This document shows positions 8,855 through 16,829 of a stretch of 64,000 bases of DNA, in pieces. The notes below the pieces were generated by a model, which was not told where the DNA came from, searched no databases, and worked only from the letters and a program-made list of their open reading frames with translations. The DNA is from Pseudooceanicola atlanticus. GTDB lineage: Bacteria > Pseudomonadota > Alphaproteobacteria > Rhodobacterales > Rhodobacteraceae. Every line of letters starts with the position of its first letter. Position 1 is the first letter of the stretch. A program made the position numbers and the translations under genes. The DNA is taken from the NCBI RefSeq assembly GCF_000768315.1, contig NZ_AQQX01000001.1, positions 372,001 through 436,000 on the forward strand. Reading direction: 5' to 3'.

Positions 8855-8946
8855 CCCTTGATCGTCAGCAAAAATCCAAGACCCCACAGGAGGCCGGTCA
8901 TCACATAGGTGGCCGGCCCCTGTCCCATCTGGGGCGAGGTGTCCAT
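8845..8946 (-). CDS. Candidate 33-residue single-span membrane peptide
   Basis: A small reading frame, absent from length-filtered gene lists, lies in the phoH-ybeY gap. It starts at ATG 8946 behind a well-spaced AGGAG and ends with TGA at 8845, overlapping the phoH end by ten bases. The peptide begins MDTSPQMGQGPATY, continues with a hydrophobic stretch (VMTGLLWGLGFLL) that could span the membrane once, and ends TIKGYA. Support is the ribosome-binding site, the coherent transmembrane segment and the otherwise empty gap. No family is recognised. Conservation in related genomes would decide whether it is real. Confidence 0.45.
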   Translation of the reverse strand: MDTSPQMGQGPATYVMTGLLWGLGFLLTIKGYA

Positions 8947-9035
8947 AGGGTGCTCCTGCTGCGCGGTTCCGGCTGGCATAGCAGGGTCTTGTGACAGCGC
9001 TGGCATGGCCGCGCGCCAGGCAGTAAGAGGGCCGC

Positions 9036-9533
9036 ATGGCTGTGATTGACTGTATCATCGAGGATGAGCGCTGGACCGCGCTCGGGCTGGAGGACCTGGC
9101 CGAACGCGCGGCGCGCGAGACCCTGGCGCATCTGGGCCTCGACCCGGCGGATTTCGAGATCGCCCTGCTGGCCTGCGACGATACCCGCATTGCCGAGCTG
9201 AACACCGAATTCCGCGACAAGCCGACGCCGACCAACGTGCTGTCCTGGCCGTCGGACGAACGCGGGATGGAAGACCCCGGTGCCGTGCCGGACCTGCCCG
9301 ACCCCGGCCCCGACAGCGAGCTGGGCGACATCGCCATTGCCTGGGAAACCTGCGACCGCGAAGCGCGCGAGGCGGGAAAATCCGCGCAGGATCATGCCAC
9401 TCACCTGATCGTTCATGCAGTCTTACATCTTTTGGGGTATGATCACGTCCGTGACCTTGATGCCACTTTGATGGAACAAGTTGAGGTCGCTATACTTGGC
9501 AAAATGGGTCTGCCGGACCCATATGATGTTTGA
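9036..9533 (+). CDS. ybeY: Endoribonuclease YbeY
   Basis: Zinc-dependent endoribonuclease involved in 16S rRNA 3'-end maturation and ribosome quality control. The 165-residue protein has the family signature H-x3-H-x5-H in VHAVLHLLGYDH (His127, His131, His137). A loop at residues 76-95 is rich in Asp and Pro, a common insertion in alphaproteobacterial members. It sits in the phoH-ybeY-corC-lnt order typical of proteobacteria. A hairpin terminator follows at 9553-9578, so corC and lnt may have some separate transcription. Confidence 0.95.
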   Translation: MAVIDCIIEDERWTALGLEDLAERAARETLAHLGLDPADFEIALLACDDTRIAELNTEFRDKPTPTNVLSWPSDERGMEDPGAVPDLPDPGPDSELGDIAIAWETCDREAREAGKSAQDHATHLIVHAVLHLLGYDHVRDLDATLMEQVEVAILGKMGLPDPYDV

Positions 9534-9552
9534 GAATGGGGATTTCCCCGGT

Positions 9553-9578
9553 GCTGGCCGATTCGGGCCGGCTTTTTT
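9553..9578 (+). terminator. Rho-independent terminator between ybeY and corC
   Basis: GCTGGCC (9553-9559) pairs with GGCCGGC (9566-9572), with one U-G wobble and a six-base loop, followed directly by six T residues (9573-9578). It ends eight bases before the corC start, so it may also act as an attenuator within the cluster. Confidence 0.7.
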
Positions 9579-9586
9579 GGTAAGGA

Positions 9587-10543
9587 ATGATGGGCGAACA
9601 AAGCGACGGGTCGTCTTCTAGCGCAGCGCAAGGCGCGCTGCCCGAGGGCCTGAAACAATACGAGAGCAAGACCCCTGTCCCCGAAAAACGGGGATTCTGG
9701 TCAAGGCTATTCGGCGGGACAAGCAGCCCCGCGCAACCGGAGACCGAAAAGCGGGAGGCCGCGTCGGATCTGCGTCCGTCCCACGGCATGATCAACCTGC
9801 GCCGCATGCGGGTTGAGGACGTGGCGATCCCGAAGGCCGAAATCGTGGCCGTTCCCAACACGATCACCCGCGAAGAACTGGTCCAGGTGTTCCGCGACAG
9901 CGGCCTGACGCGCCTGCCGGTCTTCCAGGATACGCTCGATACGCCGGTGGGCATGGTCCACCTGAAGGATTTCGCGCTGCGCCACGGCTTCAACGGCAAG
10001 GGCGGGCGGTTTTCGCTGAAATCCATGGTGCGGCCGCTTCTGTTCGTGCCGCCCTCGATGCCGATCGGGGTGCTGTTGCAGAAGATGCAGACCGAACGGC
10101 GGCACATGGCGCTGGTGATCGACGAATATGGCGGTGTCGACGGGCTGGTGACGATCGAGGACCTGATCGAACAGGTGATCGGCCAGATCGAGGACGAACA
10201 CGATGTCGACGAGGACAAGCTGTGGACCCGCGAGGCGACCGGCAATTACCTCGCCCTCGCCAAGACCCCGCTTGAGGATTTCGCCGAGGAAACCGGCATT
10301 TCCCTGACCGAGGATGACAGCGTCGACGAGGAAGAGATCGACACGCTGGGCGGGCTGGTCTTCATGCTGTCGGGCCGCGTGCCCGCGCGCGGAGAGGTCG
10401 TGCCGCATCCCGATGGTCATGAATTCGAGGTCGTGGATGCCGATCCCCGCCGGATCAAGCGCCTGCGCGTGCGCCTCGCCCGTGAGGACAGCGCCAAATC
10501 CGAAGGGCCGGGCGATGCCCCGGCGAACCTCGCCGCACAATGA
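9587..10543 (+). CDS. corC: CBS-domain protein, CorC/hemolysin C family
   Basis: A cytoplasmic CorC/TlyC-like protein of 318 residues. Two CBS domains lie at about residues 65-195 (recognisable segments DVAIPKAEIVAVP and HMALVIDEYGGVDGLVTIEDL), followed by a CorC-HlyC transporter-associated domain at about 225-305. Lacking the DUF21 membrane domain, it is thought to modulate divalent cation efflux rather than form a channel. Two adjacent ATG codons (9587 and 9590) follow AAGGA; 9590 gives slightly better spacing. The stop overlaps the lnt start in an ATGA, so the two are translationally coupled. Confidence 0.92.
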   Translation: MMGEQSDGSSSSAAQGALPEGLKQYESKTPVPEKRGFWSRLFGGTSSPAQPETEKREAASDLRPSHGMINLRRMRVEDVAIPKAEIVAVPNTITREELVQVFRDSGLTRLPVFQDTLDTPVGMVHLKDFALRHGFNGKGGRFSLKSMVRPLLFVPPSMPIGVLLQKMQTERRHMALVIDEYGGVDGLVTIEDLIEQVIGQIEDEHDVDEDKLWTREATGNYLALAKTPLEDFAEETGISLTEDDSVDEEEIDTLGGLVFMLSGRVPARGEVVPHPDGHEFEVVDADPRRIKRLRVRLAREDSAKSEGPGDAPANLAAQ

Positions 10544-12087
10544 CGTCTGACCGGCCGGACGCCCCTTCGCGATCCGATCCGATGGCGCGCCTGGCCGGTC
10601 TGTCACCGCGCCGGCGGCTGGTGCTCGCCGGGCTGGGCGGGGCCGTCGCGGCCCTGGGCCAGGCGCCGCTGAATGCCTGGCCGCTGACGATCCTCGGCAT
10701 CGCGCTGATCCATGCCTGCGCCCTGTGCGATCCCGGCCCGCGCCGGTCCGCGCTGACCTGGTGGATCGGCGGCACCGGCTATTTTGCCGTCGCGCTCAGC
10801 TGGATCGTGGAGCCATTCCTGGTCGATATCGCCCGCCATGGCTGGATGGCGCCCTTCGCGCTGGTCTTCATGGCCACCGGAATGGCGCTGTTCTGGGGGC
10901 TTGCGGGCTTCGCCGCGCGGCTGGCCGCCCCCGATGGCCGCCGCCTCGGACTGGCCACGGTGCTGGCGCTGACCCTGGCCGGCGCGCTGCGCGGGGTGAT
11001 CTTCACCGGCTTTCCCTGGGCGCTGCCGGGCCATGCCCTGATCGCCAGCCCGGCGCTGCACCTGGCGCAGTTCGGTGGCGCCATCGTGCTGTCGCTGATC
11101 GTGCTGGGCCTCGCGGTCAGCCTGCCTGCCGTACTCGCCCGCCCGCTGCCACGCGCCGGGCATTGGGCGTTGGCCCTGGCAATTCCGGTCGCGCTCGGGT
11201 CCTGGATGCAGGCGCCAGAGACGGCGACGGAGGGGCGCCCGGTCGTCCGCCTCGTCCAGCCCAACGTGCCGCAGGACGAGAAATGGGATCGCGAAAAGGC
11301 GCAGGACCATTTCACCAATATCCTTGACCTGACATCGGCCGATGGCACGCCGGACGTGGTCGTCTGGCCCGAAACCGCGATGCCCGCCTGGCTGGAGGAC
11401 GTACCCCACCTGATGCCCGTGATCTCTTCGGCGGCAGGGGCGAAACCGGTGATCTTCGGCGTCAATCGCGGCGAGGATCTGCGCGTCTACAACTCTCTCG
11501 TGCTGCTCGAAGGGGAGGGCGAGATCACCGAGGTCTATGACAAGCACCACCTCGTGCCCTTCGGCGAATATGTCCCCTTCGGCGACCTGCTGGGTCGCAT
11601 CGGTATCTCGGGCCTGGCGGCGCGGCAGGGCTATGGCTTTTCCTCGGGGCCCGGGCCGCGCCTGATCGACGTGCCGGGGCTGGGCCGCGCGCTGCCGCTG
11701 ATCTGCTACGAAGGCGTCTTCCCCCGTGACCTGCGCACCGAGGACCGGCCCGAATTCCTGCTGCTGATCACCAATGATGCGTGGTTCGGCACCGTGTCGG
11801 GCCCCTACCAGCACCTGGCACAGGCGCGGCTGCGCGCCGTGGAACAGGGCCTGCCGATGATCCGTGTCGCCAATACAGGAATTTCTGCAATGATCGACCC
11901 CGGCGGCCGATTGCACGGAGAAATGGCACTTGGCACCGGCGGGTTCCGCGACGTCGCCCTGCCGGCGCCGCGTCCGGCTACGCCTTATGCAATTGGTGGC
12001 GATCTGCCTCTGGTATCGCTGCTGATCCTTGTTTTGGCGGCTTTGGGGGTCGCCAACAGCGGCAAAATGCGCATAAATAAACGTTGA
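10540..12087 (+). CDS. lnt: Apolipoprotein N-acyltransferase Lnt
   Basis: Inner-membrane enzyme that N-acylates the lipid-modified cysteine of lipoproteins, the last step of their maturation. The 515-residue protein has several membrane helices in the first 220 residues and a periplasmic carbon-nitrogen hydrolase domain. The catalytic triad is visible: Glu278 (VWPETAMP), Lys335 (VYDKHHLVPFGEYVP) and Cys389 (LICYEGVFP). Helices flank the hydrolase domain, the last near residue 490. The start overlaps the corC stop (ATGA). The window encodes several lipoproteins that would be its substrates. Confidence 0.95.
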   Translation: MTSDRPDAPSRSDPMARLAGLSPRRRLVLAGLGGAVAALGQAPLNAWPLTILGIALIHACALCDPGPRRSALTWWIGGTGYFAVALSWIVEPFLVDIARHGWMAPFALVFMATGMALFWGLAGFAARLAAPDGRRLGLATVLALTLAGALRGVIFTGFPWALPGHALIASPALHLAQFGGAIVLSLIVLGLAVSLPAVLARPLPRAGHWALALAIPVALGSWMQAPETATEGRPVVRLVQPNVPQDEKWDREKAQDHFTNILDLTSADGTPDVVVWPETAMPAWLEDVPHLMPVISSAAGAKPVIFGVNRGEDLRVYNSLVLLEGEGEITEVYDKHHLVPFGEYVPFGDLLGRIGISGLAARQGYGFSSGPGPRLIDVPGLGRALPLICYEGVFPRDLRTEDRPEFLLLITNDAWFGTVSGPYQHLAQARLRAVEQGLPMIRVANTGISAMIDPGGRLHGEMALGTGGFRDVALPAPRPATPYAIGGDLPLVSLLILVLAALGVANSGKMRINKR

Positions 12088-12123
12088 CGGGTTGATGCAC
12101 GGCGTCTACCCGAGAGTATCTGC

Positions 12124-12170
12124 TGCCCCAACGGCTTCCTGACGGGGTGGTTAAACATCTATCGGAGCAC
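12124..12170 (+). ncRNA. SAM/SAH riboswitch upstream of metK
   Basis: The metK leader matches the small SAM/SAH riboswitch class. CCCC at 12126-12129 pairs with GGGG at 12144-12147 around the conserved core AACGGCTTCCTGACG. GGAGC at 12164-12168 can pair with GCTTCC (12135-12139 region) to form the H-type pseudoknot. That GGAG is also the Shine-Dalgarno sequence, nine bases before the ATG. Ligand binding should hide the ribosome-binding site and reduce SAM synthetase translation. The class is known only from Rhodobacterales metK leaders. Confidence 0.93.
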
Positions 12171-12176
12171 TTTTTC

Positions 12177-13358
<1,182 letters not shown>

Positions 13359-13402
13359 ACTGTTGCCCCCGGGCCCCGGCCCGACAGGACCGAACAAAAG
13401 AA

Positions 13403-13436
13403 ACGCGCATCCCGATCCGGGATGCGCGTTTTTTTT
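13403..13436 (+). terminator. Strong intrinsic terminator after metK
   Basis: ACGCGCATCCCG (13403-13414) pairs perfectly with CGGGATGCGCGT (13418-13429) around a three-base loop, followed by an eight-base T run. This is the clearest Rho-independent terminator in the window. It also lies between metK and the convergent doxX-like gene. Confidence 0.9.
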
Positions 13437-13507
13437 CATGGTCAGGCAGCAAAGAAAAACGCGCCACCCCGGCAGGGGCGGCGCGCTGGTATTAGTGGCG
13501 GTCCGAC

Positions 13508-13927
13508 TTATTCGGCGGGAACGGTGCTGCCACGCTTTTCAAACGACAGGGCGCCCGGGCCGAAGGCGGTGACCATCAGCATGCCGCCCGCGATGGTGAC
13601 GTTCTTCATGAAGCTGATCATCTGGCCCTGTGCTTCCATCCCTTCCATGCCGAGCGACGGCAGGTAGTGGAACAGGAAGCCGGAGACGAGCGAGAAGCCC
13701 GCCAGCAGGAAGGCCGACAGACGGGCCTGCCAGCCGATCAGCAGGGCGATGCCGCCGACGACTTCGACGATGATGACGATCGGCAGGAGGAAACCGGGCA
13801 CGCCCATCATTTCCATGTAGCCCTGGGTCCCGGCATAGCCGGTGATCTTCTGCAGGCCGGAGGTGATGAACATGATGGAAAGCAGCACGCGGCCAAGCGG
13901 CGCGGCGTAGGTCAGAAGTTGGGTCAT
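13508..13927 (-). CDS. DoxX family integral membrane protein
   Basis: A 139-residue DoxX/DoxD-like protein with four predicted membrane helices (for example IVIIVEVVGGIALLIGW and LSAFLLAGFSLVSGFLF). It has the family opening LLSIMFITSGLQKITGYAG. Members are associated with respiratory or thiol redox functions in some species, but most, including this one, have no proven role. The frame is open 25 codons further upstream; the start at 13927 gives the normal family N-terminus. It is convergent with metK and divergent from trmB. Confidence 0.85.
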   Translation of the reverse strand: MTQLLTYAAPLGRVLLSIMFITSGLQKITGYAGTQGYMEMMGVPGFLLPIVIIVEVVGGIALLIGWQARLSAFLLAGFSLVSGFLFHYLPSLGMEGMEAQGQMISFMKNVTIAGGMLMVTAFGPGALSFEKRGSTVPAE

Positions 13928-14079
13928 TGTGTGCGTCCTTTGATGCATTGTGCCTGTCACGGCGATGCCCTGTATGTGCCGCACCGCAGCAATCCACGCC
14001 ATTCCAAGAAAACTGACAGGTTATGTGCAGATTCGCGCAGAACCATCCCACGGGGTGGCAGATCCGGCAGGCCATGGGC

Positions 14080-14107
14080 TTGACCTCTTTCCTGCGCCGG
14101 ATAGAAG
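14080..14107 (+). promoter_or_regulatory. Candidate sigma70-type promoter giving a leaderless trmB mRNA
   Basis: TTGACC (14080-14085) and TAGAAG (14102-14107) are separated by 16 bases. The expected transcription start, seven to eight bases after the -10, falls on the A of the trmB ATG at 14115. There is no Shine-Dalgarno sequence upstream. This is inference from motif spacing. Confidence 0.5.
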
Positions 14108-14114
14108 CCCGGTC

Positions 14115-14825
14115 ATGAGCACCCAACATCCCTCCGGCGCCCCGTGGCGCAACTTCTATGGCCGTTTCAAGGGCAAGCACCTGCGCAAGTCGCAGGAGGC
14201 CTACCTGGACGAGGACCTGGATCAGCTGTCGCCCGGCCCCGTTGACTGGGACGTGAACGCCGAACGGACGAACCTCGACCTCGACGCGCTGTTCGGCGGG
14301 CGGGATGTCTGGCTGGAAATCGGCTTTGGCGGCGGCGAACACCTGGTGCACCAGGCCGCGCGCAACCCCGATGTCGGGATCATCGGGGCAGAGCCCTATA
14401 TCAACGGCGTCGCCATGTTGCTGGGCAAGATCCGCGAGGCCGGGGTCGACAACCTGCGCGTCCATCCCGGCGATGCGCGGGACCTGTTTGACGTGTTGCC
14501 CGCGGCCTCGATCAGCCGCGCCTTCCTGCTCTATCCCGATCCCTGGCCGAAAAAGCGCCACCACCGCCGCCGCTTCGTCACCCCAGAACATCTGGAACCG
14601 CTGGCCGAGAAGCTGAAGCCGGGCGCGATCTTCCGCGTCGCGACCGACATCCCTGATTACGTGCGCCAGACCCTGGAACAGGTGCCGCGCCATGGCTTCG
14701 AATGGCTGGCCGAGGCGCCGGCGGACTGGCGCGAACCCTGGGATGACTGGATTTCCACCCGGTACGAACAGAAGGCCCTGCGCGAAGGGCGCGTACCTCA
14801 CTACCTCACGTTCCGCCGTCGCTGA
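14115..14825 (+). CDS. trmB: tRNA (guanine-N7-)-methyltransferase TrmB
   Basis: SAM-dependent methyltransferase that makes m7G46 in the tRNA variable loop. The 236-residue protein has the SAM-binding segment VWLEIGFGGGEHLVHQA, the family motif FLLYPDPWPKKRHHRRRFV and the C-terminal TRYEQKALREGR. It lies near metK, which makes its cofactor, an arrangement common in this lineage. The frame is open 55 codons upstream, but family length and the promoter spacing favour 14115. The lack of a ribosome-binding site fits a leaderless transcript. Confidence 0.95.
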   Translation: MSTQHPSGAPWRNFYGRFKGKHLRKSQEAYLDEDLDQLSPGPVDWDVNAERTNLDLDALFGGRDVWLEIGFGGGEHLVHQAARNPDVGIIGAEPYINGVAMLLGKIREAGVDNLRVHPGDARDLFDVLPAASISRAFLLYPDPWPKKRHHRRRFVTPEHLEPLAEKLKPGAIFRVATDIPDYVRQTLEQVPRHGFEWLAEAPADWREPWDDWISTRYEQKALREGRVPHYLTFRRR

Positions 14826-14852
14826 TGGTATCATTGCTGTCAGAGGTTTCTG

Positions 14853-15281
14853 ATGGCAGAGAACAAAACACAGCCCACAACCGAAAACGTCGACGCTTTC
14901 CTCGCAGGTATCAAACCACCGCGCCGCCGTGCGCAGGGCGAGGCGTTGAAGGCGATCTTTGACGACGTCACTGGCTGGCAGGCCTGCATGTGGGGGCCCA
15001 GCATCGTCGGCTACGGGCGCTACGACTACACCTATGACAGCGGACGGACCGGGTCGTTCCTGGCCACCGGATTCTCCCCGCGCAAGGCGGCGCTGTCGAT
15101 CTACATCATGCCGGGTTACCAGGATTATGGCGAAATCTTGGACCGATTGGGGCCGCACAAGCTGGGCAAGGCCTGTCTCTATGTCTCGCGCCTGAATGCA
15201 GTGAACCACGATGTGCTGGCCGAACTGATCCAGACCGGGCTGCGCGACCTGGGTGAGCGCTGGCCTGTTCACCCCCATTAG
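14853..15281 (+). CDS. DUF1801 domain protein
   Basis: A 142-residue DUF1801 (YdhG-like) protein. Typical family segments are visible: MWGPSIVGYGRYDYTYDSGRTG, shortened here to its core WGPSIVGYG, and the mid-chain LSIYIMPGYQDY. No enzymatic activity is established for the family. The start follows an AGAGG-like sequence, and the gene lies 27 bases after trmB, so co-transcription is likely. No signal peptide or membrane segment is present. Confidence 0.85.
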   Translation: MAENKTQPTTENVDAFLAGIKPPRRRAQGEALKAIFDDVTGWQACMWGPSIVGYGRYDYTYDSGRTGSFLATGFSPRKAALSIYIMPGYQDYGEILDRLGPHKLGKACLYVSRLNAVNHDVLAELIQTGLRDLGERWPVHPH

Positions 15282-15626
15282 GCATGTTCGGGCGGCGATT
15301 CGGCGTCACACACCGATAAACACAGGTGAAAACTTTTTTTCGGGCCGGTGAAACTCTCGGATTTCGGGGTGATTTCGGCCCCTGAAACGCATGGCGCGCG
15401 ACCCTACGTCGGTCCCGGAAAATAAGGTATCTCGAACCTACCTTTCCCGCCGCCTCGCATTCGGTTTCCAGTTTGGAAAAAGAGTGTTCGTGTCAAAGTT
15501 GTGGCGAGAATGAGAACTTTCCCCAACCTTTGAGGCATCGGCGGCCCTTGTGGGGAAGGCTTCTGGAGCGGCGACACGTTGTCGTCGGTGTGTGAGTGAG
15601 TTTGTTAACGAGTAGGAGGAGCTGAG
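15282..15626 (+). promoter_or_regulatory. Gene-free leader with several inverted repeats before the acidic repeat protein
   Basis: No gene of usable length is seen in these 345 bases, but the region is rich in dyad symmetry: AAGGTA (15424-15429) with TACCTT (15439-15444); TTTCCA (15465-15470) with TGGAAA (15474-15479); AAAGTT (15495-15500) with AACTTT (15515-15520); CGACA (15572-15576) with TGTCG (15580-15584). The last probably falls in the 5' UTR. An AGGAGGAG ribosome-binding site precedes the gene. I cannot place the promoter with confidence. Confidence 0.5.
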
Positions 15627-16685
15627 ATGTTTGGCTTCAATGTTAGTCTGTTCAAATCCCTGGCGCCGGTCCTTGGCGGGAATGGTGCCGAAGCAACCCT
15701 GGATCCGGAAGCGCTGACCGATGACAGCGGCGCCCTGGACGACGTGACCGGCAATGGTGGTGTCCTCGATACCCTGTTGAACGGTGATTCCCATGAAGAC
15801 CCCGATAACGACCCGCCCGAGGGCCTGGTCGAGGACGTGACGGCAGATGAAGGTCTGCTGGACGAACTCGCCGGCGACGGTGGCGTGCTGGATGAATTCC
15901 TCACCGGGGACAACGAACGGGACGATACCGAAACCGAAGGCGTGCTGGATGACCTGGTGGCCGAAGGCGGCCTGGTCGACGAAATCCTGGGTGAGGGCGG
16001 AACGGTGGATCATTTGCTCACCGGCGACAACGATCCCAACGACGAAGGCCCCTCGACCGACGGCCTTGTCGAAAACCTGCTGGGTCAGAACGGCACCGTC
16101 GACGAGGCGTTGCAGATCGTCGAAGACGGCACCGGCATCTATGTCGACGACGTGGTCGAAGACCTGTTCGACGGGCTGGACCATGACGGCGGCGATGACG
16201 ACGGCGAAGGCAAGGACGTGGCCGGCTTGACCGAAGAAGGCGGCCTCATCGACGACATCGCCGGCGATGGCGGCGTGGTCGATCATCTGCTGACCGGCGA
16301 CGACCACCCCGACGACACTGAAACCGAAGGCCTGGCCGGCGACCTGCTGGCCGAAGGCGGCATCGTTGATGAACTGGCTGGCGACGGCGGCATCCTCGAC
16401 GAGGTGCTGACCGGCGACGACCAGCCCGACGGCTCCGACAATGACGGCCTGATCGACGACCTGCTGGACGAAGGCGGTATCGTCGACGAACTGGCCGGTG
16501 ACGGCGACACTGTCGATGACATCCTCACCGGCGACAACAGCCCCGACGGCACCGATACCGATGCGGCGGTCGAACACCTGCTGGGCGGCGGCGGCGTGGT
16601 CGATGAGCTGTTGGGCGGTGAAGATCACGGCGACGATGACGATGACGACAACTGGCTCGACGATCTGCTGGGCGGATTGTTCTGA
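15627..16685 (+). CDS. Extremely acidic tandem-repeat protein, unknown function
   Basis: A 352-residue protein built of about seven imperfect repeats of roughly 39 residues. The repeat core is EGGIVDELAGDGGILDE, followed by LTGDDxPD and an Asp/Glu/Thr linker. It has only two Lys, one Arg and no Cys, so the predicted pI is very low. The third repeat is degenerate, and the C-terminus is a D6 run followed by NWLDDLLGGLF. No signal peptide or membrane span is evident; the first 18 residues are mildly hydrophobic. The linkers resemble acidic Ca-binding loops (D-x-E-x-E-G) but do not match a canonical EF hand. I recognise no family. It has a strong ribosome-binding site and its own long leader. Confidence 0.85.
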   Translation: MFGFNVSLFKSLAPVLGGNGAEATLDPEALTDDSGALDDVTGNGGVLDTLLNGDSHEDPDNDPPEGLVEDVTADEGLLDELAGDGGVLDEFLTGDNERDDTETEGVLDDLVAEGGLVDEILGEGGTVDHLLTGDNDPNDEGPSTDGLVENLLGQNGTVDEALQIVEDGTGIYVDDVVEDLFDGLDHDGGDDDGEGKDVAGLTEEGGLIDDIAGDGGVVDHLLTGDDHPDDTETEGLAGDLLAEGGIVDELAGDGGILDEVLTGDDQPDGSDNDGLIDDLLDEGGIVDELAGDGDTVDDILTGDNSPDGTDTDAAVEHLLGGGGVVDELLGGEDHGDDDDDDNWLDDLLGGLF

Positions 16686-16717
16686 GGCCTGTTCCGATAC
16701 GCCCCCCAAGGCGTCTT

Positions 16718-16743
16718 GCGGGGTCTGCCACGGCAGGCCCCGC
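16718..16743 (+). terminator. Long hairpin after the acidic repeat gene
   Basis: GCGGGGTCTGCC (16718-16729) pairs with GGCAGGCCCCGC (16732-16743) along 12 positions with one U-G wobble. It lies 33 bases after the stop. There is no good T tract (CTCCGTT follows), so it may be a 3'-end stabilising hairpin more than an efficient terminator. Confidence 0.5.
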
Positions 16744-16829
16744 CTCCGTTGTGACGGGCCCGCGCGCCCAAGGGTAATGGACATTTGCCGATCTGTGTGA
16801 CACATGCCCCCGGACATCAGGAGCCCGTC

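Noticed and set aside
12147-12176. GTG start for metK ten codons upstream
   Set aside because: It lies in the riboswitch between the helix and the pseudoknot strand; the ATG at 12177 is the family start with the regulated ribosome-binding site.
15627-16685. RTX toxin or canonical EF-hand assignment for the acidic repeat protein
   Set aside because: No GGxGxDxUx nonapeptides and no 12-residue EF loop with correct Gly and Glu positions; only a loose resemblance in the linkers.
15627-16685. CRISPR-like or satellite DNA reading of the repeats in the acidic gene
   Set aside because: Repeats are imperfect at DNA level, keep the reading frame and vary mostly at codon third positions, as expected of protein repeats.
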